Below, piece by piece: positions 10,954 through 23,191 of a DNA stretch of 64,000 nucleotides. The translations under genes were made by a program, and so were the position numbers. Position 1 is the first letter of the stretch, and every line of letters starts with the position of its first letter. The notes beneath the pieces were generated by a model that was not told where the DNA came from, made no database searches, and saw nothing but the letters and a program-made list of their open reading frames with translations. The DNA is from Quillaja saponaria (lineage: Eukaryota > Streptophyta > Magnoliopsida > Fabales > Quillajaceae): assembly GCA_029379385.1 (NCBI GenBank), contig CM055615.1, forward strand, positions 5,642,001 through 5,706,000. The letters run 5' to 3'.

Positions 10954-13582
10954 TGTTATAACCCGATAGTTTAAGGTACGTCTTAGGGTGTTGTATGTAA
11001 ATTGTCGTGACTAAGTAAATAATAATTTTTCATAAAGTTAATTAAAATAAAAGAGTATTTGTATATACATAAATTTATATATATATTGATTTCCATCACC
11101 CTATTGATTGACTTGGAAATTAAAATTTACATGTGTAATTTTATTGATGTGTGTAACAAGTGTGTAAGCAAAAGAGTAAATTAGAAAACATTTATAGATG
11201 TGTGACAAGATTTAATATACACCACATAATTAGACATTTTGACTCTTTAACTTAATATATATTTTTTTAATTTTGTTCTTTCCTTACTTTATTTTCTCTT
11301 TGTTGAATTTTTTTTTCTCTTCACTTTTGCCTCCACCTCCTTTATTCCTTGTTCTGTTTTACCGAGATCTCCTTTGTCTTTGGTTTTCTCTTGACTTGGC
11401 CATGTATCACTCCATAGGCAACCTTCCTGCACCTCTTGTCGATTTCATAGCTTACATAGACTTTAAAGTTCCAGTTGTTGTCTGCCCCTGCAACTGAGAA
11501 GGAAACCTCCTTGTCTTGGCCATGTAAAGAGGGTACAGCTTCCCTATTTCATGACAAGCAACTACCGTGTAAGTGTATCTGTGTTCCAGTCGTGCAAGAG
11601 GTCTTGTAGCCTCACAAAAATCTCTATCAGTTGGGATTTGATTGGAGTCCAACCTGTGACGGAGTGGTGAGGGAGGCGGCCACCCTTCCTTTGATTGATG
11701 CCTTGCCTTGCTTTCATTTATTTCTTGTTAACCTTGGGTTTACAAAGGCAGCAAGGGTATTCACTTTTAACAAAATAGTTTAGTTAGGGCTTTAGCTAGG
11801 GTAGTCAAGTTGTGTTTTTGGAATTTTGTTAACTGAACTTGCTGTGTATGCATGGAATTATAGATGATTAGTGAGTTAGTTAGAAGTTGCATGTAGAATA
11901 TTGGTTTATTATGAATAAAATATTAAGAAAAACAAGAAAACCTAGATGATGATTATGTGAATTGGAAGAGGGAAGCTTGGAATTTGATTATATTCATGGT
12001 GGAAAATATATAATTCAAGTATTTAGTTAACTCTAGGTAATTGTTTTAAATTGAATTCCATAATTGGAACATGAGTAGTATAAGGGTTAATTGAATTGTG
12101 TTGATTGTATTAGAAAACATATATATAAACACATTCACATGAATTAGAAATAAAATATGTATACTAAGTATTCGATAAAATAATTAGGAGAACTTAAATG
12201 TTAGTATATACATAAGAATTGATTTATATGAGTTTTATTGATTAAATAGTTAACTAGAAGATATGGAAATTAACTAGGTTATTGTTAAACTTAATAATTA
12301 GAGTATAAGTAAAGTTGCATTAATGAGTTGTATAAGATTTCTTAGTGCATGAATAAACATACATGCATATACATTCAAGGAAATTAAATATACATTTAAG
12401 ATATCCGGTAAAATGTTTAAAAGGAATTAGTTATCAAGTAGCATGTTAAGTATATATATGTAGGATTGAGAAATCATATAATTAATTATCGAATGATGAC
12501 CCTAAATAATGTATGCATTTATAATTTTTAGCTCTATATCATGTCGAGGATATATCAACACCTTCAAACACTAAATGGAATGACGAACCAAATCCTTGAG
12601 CTTTGTGTATGTAATTGAATTTTTGTTTAATTTGTGACTTTGTTTGTATTTAATAAGGGTCAATAAAATGAATTTTTCTCTGAAATATAATCTGAGTGTA
12701 CCTAGGATACTTTGATTTGATTATGTCATATGTGATTTTAAATAATCCAGTAACTAAGCCCCGGAGGGTGGTTATGTGAGGAGATATATTTGGTGTGTGG
12801 GAGCAAAAACTGCACGGTGGAAGGATAATTGATGTGCCGATGCTGAGTTACTCCAATTGGTCATTTTTGGTTGAATTGCTTGATTTGTATGATTTGACTA
12901 ATTTGATCAACTTGTTTATCTTGTGTATGGTAAAAATAGTATTGGTTAAATTTGACATTGTTCTAGTGTATGTACATGAAATATTAAACTGTAATATGAG
13001 AATTGCTTACATGAAATTATTTGACGTATATGTACTATTCATGCTTGGATTGATGCTAGCACCCTTAGGGTACGTTTTTCTCTCATTGAGTCTTTATGTC
13101 TCACTCTTTGTTTATTGTTGTTTTTTTAGTATCAGGAGACCAACGCTCATCACCTAGAAATTCGTGACTTGTCGACTGTTCTGCGGCAATGTATATATGA
13201 GCGTTAAGTTGTCATGTTAGGCTTTAAATTGTCATGTTTTGTTTTGTACAGTAGTTTAACTTTTGTTGTTTATAGGATGAATGAAGTGAAACTCCTTTGC
13301 ATACATTGTTACTAGTTATTGTAAATGGTTATTTGTAATTGGATTATACATATATGTATTATCGAGCATGTTCCATTTTATAGGGAACTTCTGCCAAAAT
13401 TTTCAGTTTAAATGTTATGTGTTCAATAAACAAGTCTATGTCTTTAATTTAGTACATTAAAGCTTTCTTTTTAACTATAGGTGGTTAATGGTTATATGTG
13501 CTCATTTATTATGAAATCAGGGTTACAGGGATTTGGATATCTATTCATTCAGCTAGTCATGCCTTCGTATAAGGGTGTGACA
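10954..13582 (+). mobile_element. Chromovirus LTR C (3' LTR, plus orientation)
   Basis: Begins TGTTATAACCCG and ends AAGGGTGTGACA, 2,629 bp. It is the same family as LTR A in inverted orientation: the anchor GCTAGCACCCTTAGGGTACG lies near 13,056. It abuts integrase sequence of the opposite-strand element B at 13,583. Short ORFs within it, including 12,795-13,157, have no support as genes. Confidence 0.85.
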
Positions 13583-14640
13583 TACAACTTGTTACGAATC
13601 ACTTGAACCTTTTCTACAACATCCTGAACTAACTCTGGTCCTAATAACTAATGCTCACCAGTTTCAAACCATCCCACTGGTGATCTACATTTCCTCCCGT
13701 ATAAAGCCTCAAATGGTGCCATTTGAATGCTGCTGGGATAACTATTGTTATAGGCAAACTCTATAAGTGGAAGGTGCTAATCCAAACTACTCTTAAAATC
13801 TATAACATAAGCTTGTAACATATCTTCCAAGGTCTATACAGTTCTCTCGAATTGGCCATCAATTTAGGATTAAAAGCTGTAGTGAATAATAATTGAGTGC
13901 TAAGAGCCACCTGAAAAGACTTCTAGGATGCCACAATAAACTGAGCACCCGGGTCAGAGATAATAGAAACTGGTACTCCATGTAGTGAAATAATCTCGTC
14001 CAGATACAACTTAGCATACTGATGTGCTGAATACGTAGTCTTCACCAAAAGGAAAAGTCCGAATTTAGTCATTCGATCCATAATAACCCAAATCTAATCA
14101 AAACCCCTAAAAGTCTTAGGAAGGCCTTACACAAAATTCATAGTAACTTTCTCTAATTTCCACTCTAGAATATCTAATCTTTGCAACATTACAACAGGTT
14201 TCTTCAGCTTTCACCTATTGACACACGAAGTGTCTGGAAACAAAATCAGCTACATCCTTCTTCATTCCATCCCACAAATAAAACTTCTTTAAGTCCTGAT
14301 ACATTTTGGAAGAACCAAGATGCATTACATAGGATGAACAATGAGCCGCTTCAAGAACTTTCCTTCTCAACACAGGATCAGATGGCATAACTATACGGTC
14401 ATGGTACCTCAGCATTCCTTCATCATCCACCCTGAAATCACCAATAACACCTTGATCACATTTAGCTTTCCTAGTACACACCTCAGAATCAATGGCTTGT
14501 GCTGCTTTTATCGCTTCAATCAAATTAGATTTCACTTGAATGTGAGCTAATAATACCCCATGAGAAGATAGTTCAAATCTAACCCCATCAACCATGCACC
14601 TCTGCAACTCTTTCACAATGCAACTACGAACAGCTATTAG
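13583..14640 (-). pseudogene. Chromovirus integrase, N-terminal and core part (element B)
   Basis: The minus-strand frame 14,215-14,616 carries the integrase H2C2-type zinc-binding region, with AAHCSSYVMHLGSSKMYQDLKK and a closing HFVCQ. The core follows leftwards to 13,583 with stops, matching element A from about 7,770 to 9,276. The integrase C-terminus, chromodomain and 3' LTR of this element are absent; LTR C of the opposite-strand element replaces them. Confidence 0.78.
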
Positions 14641-15900
14641 ATGGGATAAACTACCTATTATTTCCTACTTAAAGCATTTGTAACCACATTTGCTTTACCG
14701 GGATGATAAGAAATCAAAAAATCATAATCTTCTAGCCACTCAATCCACCTACACTGCCTCAAATTCAATTCCTTTTGATCAAATACATATTTAAAATTTT
14801 TATGATTTGTCAAAATCTCAAAAGTTTCACCATACAAGTAATGCATCCAAATCGTCAATGCAAAGATCACTGCTACCATTTCAAGATCATGGGTGTGGTA
14901 GTTCATCTCATGTTTCTTCAACTATCTCAAAGCATACACCACCACTCTATCATTTTGCATCAAAACACATCTAAGTCTGATACGAGAAGCATCACAAAAC
15001 ACCATACACTTACCCTTACCCTAAGGGAAGTGTAAGAACAAGAGTTGAGGTCAAACAAGTCTTTAACTTTTGAAAACTTTCCTCACAAGCCTCAGACCAA
15101 ATAAACTTAATTCCTTTTTGAGTCAACCAAGTCAAAAGAGCAGTAATGCGGGAGAAATTCTCAACGAACCTCCTGTATTATCCAGCCAAACCTAGAAAAC
15201 TTCAAATTTCAGATACATTTGTTGGACGAGGCCAATTCTAGACCGCTTCCACTTTCTTAAGATCCACTTGAATTCTTTCTTTAGAAATCACAAGCATAAG
15301 GAAAGTCACATGATTCAATCAAAATTCACACTTAGATAATTTAGTAAAAAGCTTGTTTTCCCTAAGTGTGCAATACAAAGTGAAGGTGATTCTTGTTCTC
15401 CTCCTTACTTTGAGAATATACTAGGATATCATCAATGAAAACAATGACAAACTGGTTCAATAAAGGCTTAAACACTTTGTTCATCAGATCCATGAACGTT
15501 GCAGGAGCATTAGTGACCCCAAAAGACAAAACCAAGAACTCATAATGTTTATACCGTGTGCAAAAAATAGTTTTCAGAATGTCTTTCCTCTTAGTCCAGA
15601 GTTGGTGATACCTCGAATGAAAATCAATCTTAGAAAAGTACCAAGTTCCTTACAACTGATCAAATAAATCGTCAATCTGGGAAGAGGATACTTGTTCTTA
15701 ACTGTGACTTTATTCTGCCAGTAATCAATGCACAGTCTAAATGAGCTATTTTTCTTTTTAACCAAAAAAAAAAAAAAAATAGGAGCACCCCACGGAGATG
15801 AATTGGGACAAATAGACCCATTGTCCAGCAAATCTTGCTATTACACCTTTAGCTCCCTCAATTCACTAAGAGTCATCTGATAAGGGGAATGGAGATTGGT
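14641..15900 (-). pseudogene. Chromovirus reverse transcriptase and RNase H (element B)
   Basis: Frame 14,658-14,921 encodes RNase H with [17 protein letters not shown] and a closing [10 protein letters not shown]...ALSRK. The reverse transcriptase lies to the right: the catalytic motif reads VFIDDIL near 15,420-15,440, with both aspartates intact. The upstream palm/finger region near 15,700-15,830 includes SPWGAPI and FRLCIDYWQ, with an A-run insertion (about 15,765-15,779) that lengthens the VKKK stretch. Several stops separate these blocks, so no polyprotein can be made. Confidence 0.82.
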
Positions 15901-16500
15901 TGAGTACCAGATAGCAATTCAATACTAAACTCTATCTCCTGCTCAGGAGGAAGTCCAGGAAGCTATTCCATAAACATGTCAGGAAATTCCTTCACCATAA
16001 GAACCTGCTCCAAAAAAGGACACTTCAACTGACTATCTCTGACATAAGCTAAATAAGTCTGATGTTTCTTCCTAATAAGCCATCTAACCTGAATAGCTGA
16101 AATCAAATTACGAGGATTTGATCCCCTTGAAAAACAAAAATCAGATTCTCATGAATACTAAACTTGACACTCTTATAACAATAATCTACTACAACATAAT
16201 GGTTAGATAACCAATCTATGCCTAAAATTACATCATACTCCAACATATCCAATATGATCAAGTCCGCAAAACATACATCATCACCCACTATGACCTTACA
16301 AGAAGGGATATATTGATCCGCTAAAATAATTTATCCTATTAGAGTTGAAACCGCTAAAGGAATCTCAAGACGCTCAGATGCTCTCTTCACATAAGAGACA
16401 AAATACGGAGATATAAAAGAATGAGTATCTCTAGGATCAGACAGTACTTTACCACCAACTGATCAGACAAATAATCTACTTGATACCACTGCATTAGAAG
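15901..16500 (-). pseudogene. Chromovirus aspartic protease region (element B)
   Basis: Frame 16,103-16,288 reads DLIILDMLEYDVILGIDWL, the conserved C-terminal block of retropepsin-like proteases in this family. About 140 bases upstream the active-site position reads DPRDTHSFI, where intact relatives have D-S/T-G-A-T-H-S-F. The catalytic aspartate is present but the following S/T-G is lost, so the enzyme would be inactive even without the stops. Confidence 0.75.
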
Positions 16501-17808
16501 CCCAAGCGTCCTACGTCGTCAAAGCTTACATAGGGACCTGACCCTTGCCCTCAGATGATGAACCTCTATCAAAAGTGCCTTGACCTCCCTGAGATCTAGC
16601 AAGTGTCGTAAACAACTGAGGTCTACCTAAAATGAAAGAGAAAGTCATAGCTGAAGTAAACTGCCCCTTATCAACAAACAATCCTTGATGTGATCATAGC
16701 CCCACATTTAAAATAAGCACTAGACTCTCATCCACACTGCCCCTGTTTGCTACCACAAGTAGGGTATCAAAGAACTTCAAATGATTGGGAGCCACTCGAT
16801 GACGCTACCTGTGACTGGCCTCTAGAACTCCACCTCGTTTGACCTCTACTTGCCTAAAAACCTCCACAAAAAGAACCACGCCCAGAGGTAGATTCACCCT
16901 CTAGTCTACGAAAACCACTAGCTCTAAAAGTAGAAGGACCCTTATGTCTTGCTTTCTTATAACTCTCACACTCTGACTATCTCTCCAAAATCTGAGTCTC
17001 TAATTGGTATGTAGTATCAACAACTTGAATATAGATAGTAGTGTCTGTCACGAACACTAACCTGAATAAAAAATCTCTCAAGCCATTAATGAACCTTTTC
17101 ACTCGCATATGTTCGGTAACCACCATATGAGGAGCAAACCAAGATAGCCTGGTAAACTAGGTCCCATACTCCACCACTGTTATACCCTCGGTCTATACTA
17201 ACAGCTTAAAATCCGTAGTATGCTTATCTCACACACTTTCAGGTAAGAAATGGTCAGTAAAAGCCCTCATGAACTCTGGCCATGCAAGTGAGGTAGGTTC
17301 TGTCCACCGCTGCATGAACATCTTGTACTACTCGTATACCACATCAGTGTAACTAATAACTGACTTGCTCAACAGCTTGAACGGGATCACACCCCCAAGC
17401 TACACATAGTCTGTCAGACTTCTCTAAGAAAGTATAAGGGTCTTGTGCAGGGTCCATACCCTAAAATCTCAGTGGCTACAACTTTCAAAAGTCATGCAAC
17501 TCCACAAATACTCCATGATCCTGCTGAACTAGAATGAGAGGATTTGTCTCTTGCTGAGGCTATCGCTAAGCTTGATATTGTTGAGCCATAATCCCAACTA
17601 GGTCACCTACTGTCCTCTGGACTCTATCTAATCCCTGTACAAGCGACTCTAGGTCAGGACTAGAGGCTATTGCCTAAGCTGGTTCAATAGCTCTACCTCT
17701 ACCTCTACCTTTACCACGTCCCTAACGACCTCTACCTTTGACTGCTTGTACTTGGGGATTGGTAGATCCCTGGTTAGACCCTGGAGCCAACATGCTGCTG
17801 CCTCCCAT
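16501..17808 (-). pseudogene. Chromovirus gag (element B)
   Basis: The minus-strand reading starts at an ATG at 17,808 (MGGSSMLAPGSNQGS) and runs through a GRGKGRGRGR basic patch near 17,700. A DPYTFLEKSDRLC block lies near 17,400-17,450, and a cysteine-rich zinc-knuckle remnant near 16,690-16,760. It carries many in-frame stops. Gene order gag-protease-RT-RNase H-integrase on the minus strand is as expected for Ty3/gypsy. Confidence 0.72.
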
Positions 17809-18060
17809 GACTCGCAATACGGCCGGTACGTCCCATCATATCTAAAGCAAACATTGATTCAATATAAATTTATCATGTAAAACAAATGACAATGCATAAG
17901 GAAAATCACAACTTAAAGTTTCAAGACGAAACTTAAAGTTTCAAGACGAATCAGGATATACCACTAAGTTCACATATGCCCTAAGTAATGTACGCAAACA
18001 AAGCAACAATATCCAGTATTTGTAGTCATGGACCTCTAAACCCAAGCTTTGATACCAACT
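17809..18060 (-). other. Untranslated leader of element B
   Basis: Non-coding sequence between gag and the LTR. A 20 bp segment (AACTTAAAGTTTCAAGACGA) is duplicated in tandem at about 17,910-17,950. Confidence 0.6.
18046..18057 (-). promoter_or_regulatory. Primer-binding site (initiator tRNA-Met type)
   Basis: On the minus strand TGGTATCAAAGC begins three bases after the LTR end. It differs from the usual plant retrotransposon site TGGTATCAGAGC, complementary to initiator tRNA-Met, at a single base. It fixes LTR B as the 5' LTR. Confidence 0.85.
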
Positions 18061-20953
18061 TGCCACACCCTCATATAAAGACATGAATGGATGGAGGAAT
18101 GGGTAATCAAACCTTCATAACCTTGACTTCAAATCAAGAAACACACATATGACACTTGACCAACATTAATTACAAAAAAAAGGCAATATCAACCCAATTA
18201 TAGATAAAGACCTATTTATTAAAATACATAACACTTTAACTAAAAAATTTGTCAGAGGTTCCTCGTAAGTAGAACGTACCCAATAATACAAATATATATA
18301 ACATGTTTACATTCAATCAATCATCAATAGCAATAGTATATATAGAGGAGCTATGCTCTAGTCATATCATAAACAATAACAATTCGACTATCATACAAAA
18401 TAAAACACAACAACCTAAAGCCTAATGTGACTGCAAACTTTGTCCTTGCTTTAAGTATGTGATCTCGAATGTATACCTTGCCGCAATACAGTCAGTAAGT
18501 CATGAATCTTCAGGTGGCGAATGATGGCTTCCTGATACTAAGAAAAACAACAACAAACTAGGAATGAATCATAACGACTCATTGAGCAAAAAACATACCC
18601 TAAGAGTACTAGCATAAATCAATGTACGCATAGCACACATATGTTAAATCATTTCATATAAATATTTCTCATATCATAATTCAATATTACACGTACGTAC
18701 TTATAAATAACGTAAAATTTAACAAATACAATTTATGCAATATACAAGATAACTAATTCAATCAAATTATTCAGAGTACATAAGTTATACAAGGGCAATT
18801 AAAAGGACAAATTGGAGTAACTCAGCACCCACACACCAATTACATGTCCTCCTAGGACATATTTGCTTCCACACACCAAGAGTATACTACTCACATATCC
18901 ATCCTAGGGGCTGAGTTACTCGAATATTTTAAATCACATATCAAACAATCAAATCAAAATATCATAGATGCACCAGATTCTATTTTGAAAGTAAAAATAA
19001 TTTTAGATAAAAATTTATTTTATTAGCCCTTATCAAACAAACAAAATCACACGTTAAATACAATTCACTTATTATGCAAAGGTCAACGATACAATACTTA
19101 ATTCATAGCATCACACATTCATATTTACAACTATATGAACATATTCATAAAACACACTGAAACATATAACCAAGATAGTCTATCAACCAAAGAATACGTT
19201 ATTATTCACAAAGTTCAAGAATTCGGGTTCGGCGTTCTGTCTACAATTCGATGGTGTCAGTATATCCACGACACGGTCCAGAGCTAAAAATCATAAATTC
19301 GTATGTTACTTGGTGTAATCATTTCATAATTAATTCTATGATTTCTCAATCCTACATATGTATACACTTAACATACTACTTATTCCTCTTAAACATTTTA
19401 AACAATATCTTAAAGGTGTATTTAATTTTCTTGAATGTGTATGTATATATATATATACACCAAGAAATCCTACACAATTCATCAATTCAACATTACTCAC
19501 ACTCTAATTATTAGATTTAAAGTAAAGTTAATTACTTCAAATCATTCAAGAATTCAAATTTTATAATTTAACATTAACATAGTCAAATTTCATGTTTCCT
19601 CGTTAGCTATTCCACAAATAAAGCCTATGCATATATTAACATTTAATTTCTCTTAAGCATTTATCAAATACCTAGTATGCATATTTTATCCTAATTCATA
19701 TGTATGTGTTCATATATATATACATGCCTCCCAATACAATTAACACAACTCTATTAACCCTAATACTACTCATGTTTCAATTATTGAATTCAATTTAAAT
19801 TTATTATCTAAAGCTAACCAAAAACTTACATTATACATCTCCACCATGAACATAATTAATTTCAAACTTTCTATTTCAATAATTATATACAACTACTGTA
19901 TATATTCATTGTTATTAAACTTTGATCACAATTTATAATCCTCCAAATCCCTTTATGTTCAAGCTTTTAATAACACAACAAGCCTAAGGTTTAACTTAAA
20001 GGAATTCCAGTAACTCACCTAACAAGAAATCACAACACCTAGACTAATTCAAGGCTCACGGCAAAAGAGGAATTTCCTACACCTCTTTCCCCTTCACTGC
20101 TGTGACACCTTAGGACCAAGAACCTTCCTCCCTTTGCTCTCTAACAACTGACCATGAAAGGAGGATAAGCAACCAAGTTGCTGCCCCAAAACAGAGGATA
20201 TCAGCTTGGTTGTGTGGCTTCAACCCATGGCTACCCACTCTCTCACACACATGCACACGCCTACCCCCTTAATGAAAACACAACCAACAAACAAAGACCA
20301 GCTTTATACCTCTCAGCCACCAAGAAAGCAACTAGTAGAACAACACAAGGAAGCTTGCTACCACTCCCAAAGACTATCATGGTCAGTACTTGAAAGAGGA
20401 AAGGGAATACAAGTAGGAACAAGGCTAAAACATGGCAAGGGTTAAGAATTTTTCTAAGGAACTAGCTGCTGATTTTTGCCTACTTCAAGAGTTATTCATG
20501 GAATTGAAAATGGGGGAGGAGATAAGAAGTTCGAGTAAAGAAAATAGAAAGAAAGAAGGGAGGCAGTGGAAGAATAAAAAGAGAAGGAAAAGAAGGAAAT
20601 AATAAAACAAAAAAAGTTGGAAGTCAAAGTAAAAAATTTACACTTGTGGTTATAAATTGATCTTAGTTATAGGTGTATATATAAACATATATCATATATA
20701 CTTTCTAGTTTATTTTTATTTACACATGTGTTTTACCTATCAAAAAAAATTACACAATTAATTGCAAGTTCCAAATCAACCAATAGTGCGGTGGAAATTA
20801 ATTCTTGCATTACATGTATGTATGTATATATATATATATATATACAAGTGTTCATTTACTTTAATTTTTCTTTGTGTTAAATTTTATTCACCTAGTCATG
20901 ACAAATTATGTACAAACATTATAAAGCGTATGATAAATTATCGAGTTATAACA
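18061..20953 (-). mobile_element. Chromovirus LTR B (5' LTR, minus orientation)
   Basis: On the minus strand it begins TGTTATAACTCG and ends GAGGGTGTGGCA, 2,893 bp, and adjoins the primer-binding site. It is homologous to LTR A throughout: both contain the CCCTAAGRGTACTA segment and a GAGTAACTCAGCACYC-type segment near 18,815. No target duplication could be matched to LTR A, so A and B need not be ends of one insertion. Confidence 0.85.
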
Positions 20954-21865
20954 AAATTAAATTTTTATAAAGGATATTTTAGAAAATCAAAATATTCTGT
21001 CACTAAACCACTTTTATAGATTATATATATGTTAGTTTTCGTGGTACACAAATTATGCATTAATCATGTTTATGATATATATTTATCAACAATAGATGTA
21101 TATATCAAGAAATTATAGTGAACTGAAAAACTCTATGTTAATAATATTAAATAACTAGATAAATCAAATAAAAAAAAATTAACTCATAATATAAACATAT
21201 ACTTTAAAAAAAATTAATATGGAAGATGATAACATAATAATATTATAATCATAAATATTATATTTTTATATCTATTTTAATTCATAGCATTTTAAAAAAT
21301 TAATTTATAATATTATAATTATTTGTATCTTATTAAATAATAAAAATGTAAAAATCAATCTTAATTAGTTATTATTGATATATAGTTATTGACAATTAGG
21401 AAAATAATAATAATAGTAGTCAAACAATTACAATCCTATTAATTTTAAAATCGAGAAGAATTCAAAAAGAAGTATAAAAAAAAAAAAATTCTTATTTGAA
21501 GCAAAATAACAATTAAAAAATATTTATTTAATAGTAAAAACTCAATACGGGTATTTAAGAAAATAATTTTTTTTCCTACTAAACCATTTTTATATTCACA
21601 AACAAATAGATAAATTGAAAAAAAAAAAAAAACCTAAATTCAAAATTTATATATATTTTTAAATTTTTAAGATGGGAGAAGAATTAAAAGTTAAAACAAT
21701 ATTATTAAAATCACAAAAACTATCTTAATATTTTTTAGCTCATAGTATTGTAAAAAAATATAATTCATAAATTTGAAAAGGACTTAAAAACATTATAATT
21801 ATTAGAAACTTATTCAAAAAAATAATAGAAAAATTGAATCTTAACTACTGTTGACATATAATTAT
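20954..21865. repeat. AT-rich repeat array, segment before the MULE
   Basis: Continues the repeat family seen at 4,020-4,566. Blocks such as GAAGAATTAAAAGTTAAAAC, ATAAATTTGAAAAGGACTTA and AACTTATT...AAAAATTGAATCTTAACTAC recur in order in each copy. No coding frame is supported. The stretch next to LTR B (20,954-21,010) corresponds to the end of a repeat unit. Confidence 0.65.
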
Positions 21866-23191
21866 GACTTAATTTCATATTTGGTCCTTATAGTTTAATT
21901 TAGAGTTCAATTGTTACAATTAGATCTCAACTAGTTTAATTTGATGTAATTGGATCCATGCTGTTAAATCTCATTTAAATTAACATTGATGAGGTGCCAT
22001 GTGAAATAATTGACTAATAAAAAATAGCCATGTGTTATGTATAAATATTTAATTAAAAAATAATATTAATATATATATATATATATATAATTCCTTTCTC
22101 TCTCTTCATCACCACCACCCATCTAGCCATATTCTTCCATAGCCACCAAATCACAAACCCTTAAATTCACCAAATTCCTACATAGCATGGCTGTAAATCT
22201 AAACTCCTGGAAGTGCCGATCTTCCTCTCCATCTCATGACCCTCCCTTTGTAGGAATCTTCATTCATTGTAAATCTCAGTTCTTTTTCATCAAAACAGCT
22301 TAGTCAATCCATATATGATTCTCAATGGAGGATTTTTTTTATTTTTTATTTTTATGGTGACAATGATGAGCTCTCTCATATGTTAATCAAGGTTTTGGGA
22401 TTTTAAAGAGAGAAAAAAAGGAAAGGAGAGAGAGAGAGAGAGTACTACTGGAAGGAAGGGATCAAACCTACTGTTGCTTCCATCCCTGTCTTCGATTCAA
22501 GAGTTCAAATCGACCTAGAATTTCATTCGAATTAGTTTGTTATTTATATATTATCTTTTCATTTGTATGTATCTTGGTTGAATTGATGGTCACCCATGGG
22601 CATTAATGGTGGTCCTACAACTGAATAGTTGGTGCCATGGTGGTGATGATGGATACCTAGCTGCATCACCACCTGATGCTACTCTCCCTGAGAATCTTCA
22701 TGGCTGAGGGCTTTGTGGTATATTTTTCCACTCATAATCTTCTCATGGGCTGGAACTTCTTGATGTCTTCTTTATGAGTCATGGTACCTATGCCAACAAC
22801 GACATGGTCACATTTGGGAAAAACTCGACCATATTAGTCTAGAGAGAGAGAAGATAAGGAATTTGTATTTTTTGTATAATATTTTTTAATATTCTTAATA
22901 CCCTTTTTTATTTTCTTTTTTTCCCTTTTTTTTTTTAATAAAAATGTTTAAATTCTTTTGTATAAATTTTATACAAAGACAAGTGACTATTTTTGATTTG
23001 TTAGATATAACAACTATGTTGTCCATCTCATCTTCTATTAGCTAAGTCACCCATATTGGTGTTAATTTAGATGGCAGGGACCCACTTTCATCAAATTGAA
23101 ACTAGTAGGGACCCAATTATAACAATTGAAACTCAATGGACTAAATTGACTCCAAATTAAATTGTAGGGGATCAAAAAGTGCAATTAAGCC
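21866..23191. mobile_element. Non-autonomous Mutator-like element (MULE) with long TIRs
   Basis: The left end GACTTAATTTCATATTTGG and the inverted right end GGCTTAATTGCACTTTTTG begin terminal inverted repeats that stay alignable for more than 100 bp, both including a TTCAATTGTTAYAATT block. The flanks TATAATTAT (21,857-21,865) and TAAAATTAT (23,192-23,200) match at 8 of 9 positions, the target-duplication length expected for MULEs. The 1,326 bp interior has no transposase. It does hold a CT-rich then coding-like, less AT-rich stretch (22,100-22,850) that could be captured host DNA; I cannot identify its source with confidence. Confidence 0.78.

Noticed and set aside
11273..13157. Several 70-120 codon frames inside LTR C
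   Set aside because: They lie within a repeat present five times in the window, are not conserved between copies, and have AT-rich low-complexity translations.
20178..20445. Two overlapping plus-strand frames of 71 and 79 codons
   Set aside because: They sit in LTR B, overlap each other in different frames, and have no recognisable domain.
4567..20953. Reading LTR A and LTR B as the two ends of one intact element
   Set aside because: The integrase segment occurs twice on the minus strand (7,770-9,276 and 13,583-14,190), and the outer flanks (TTTTT and AAATT) do not form a target duplication.
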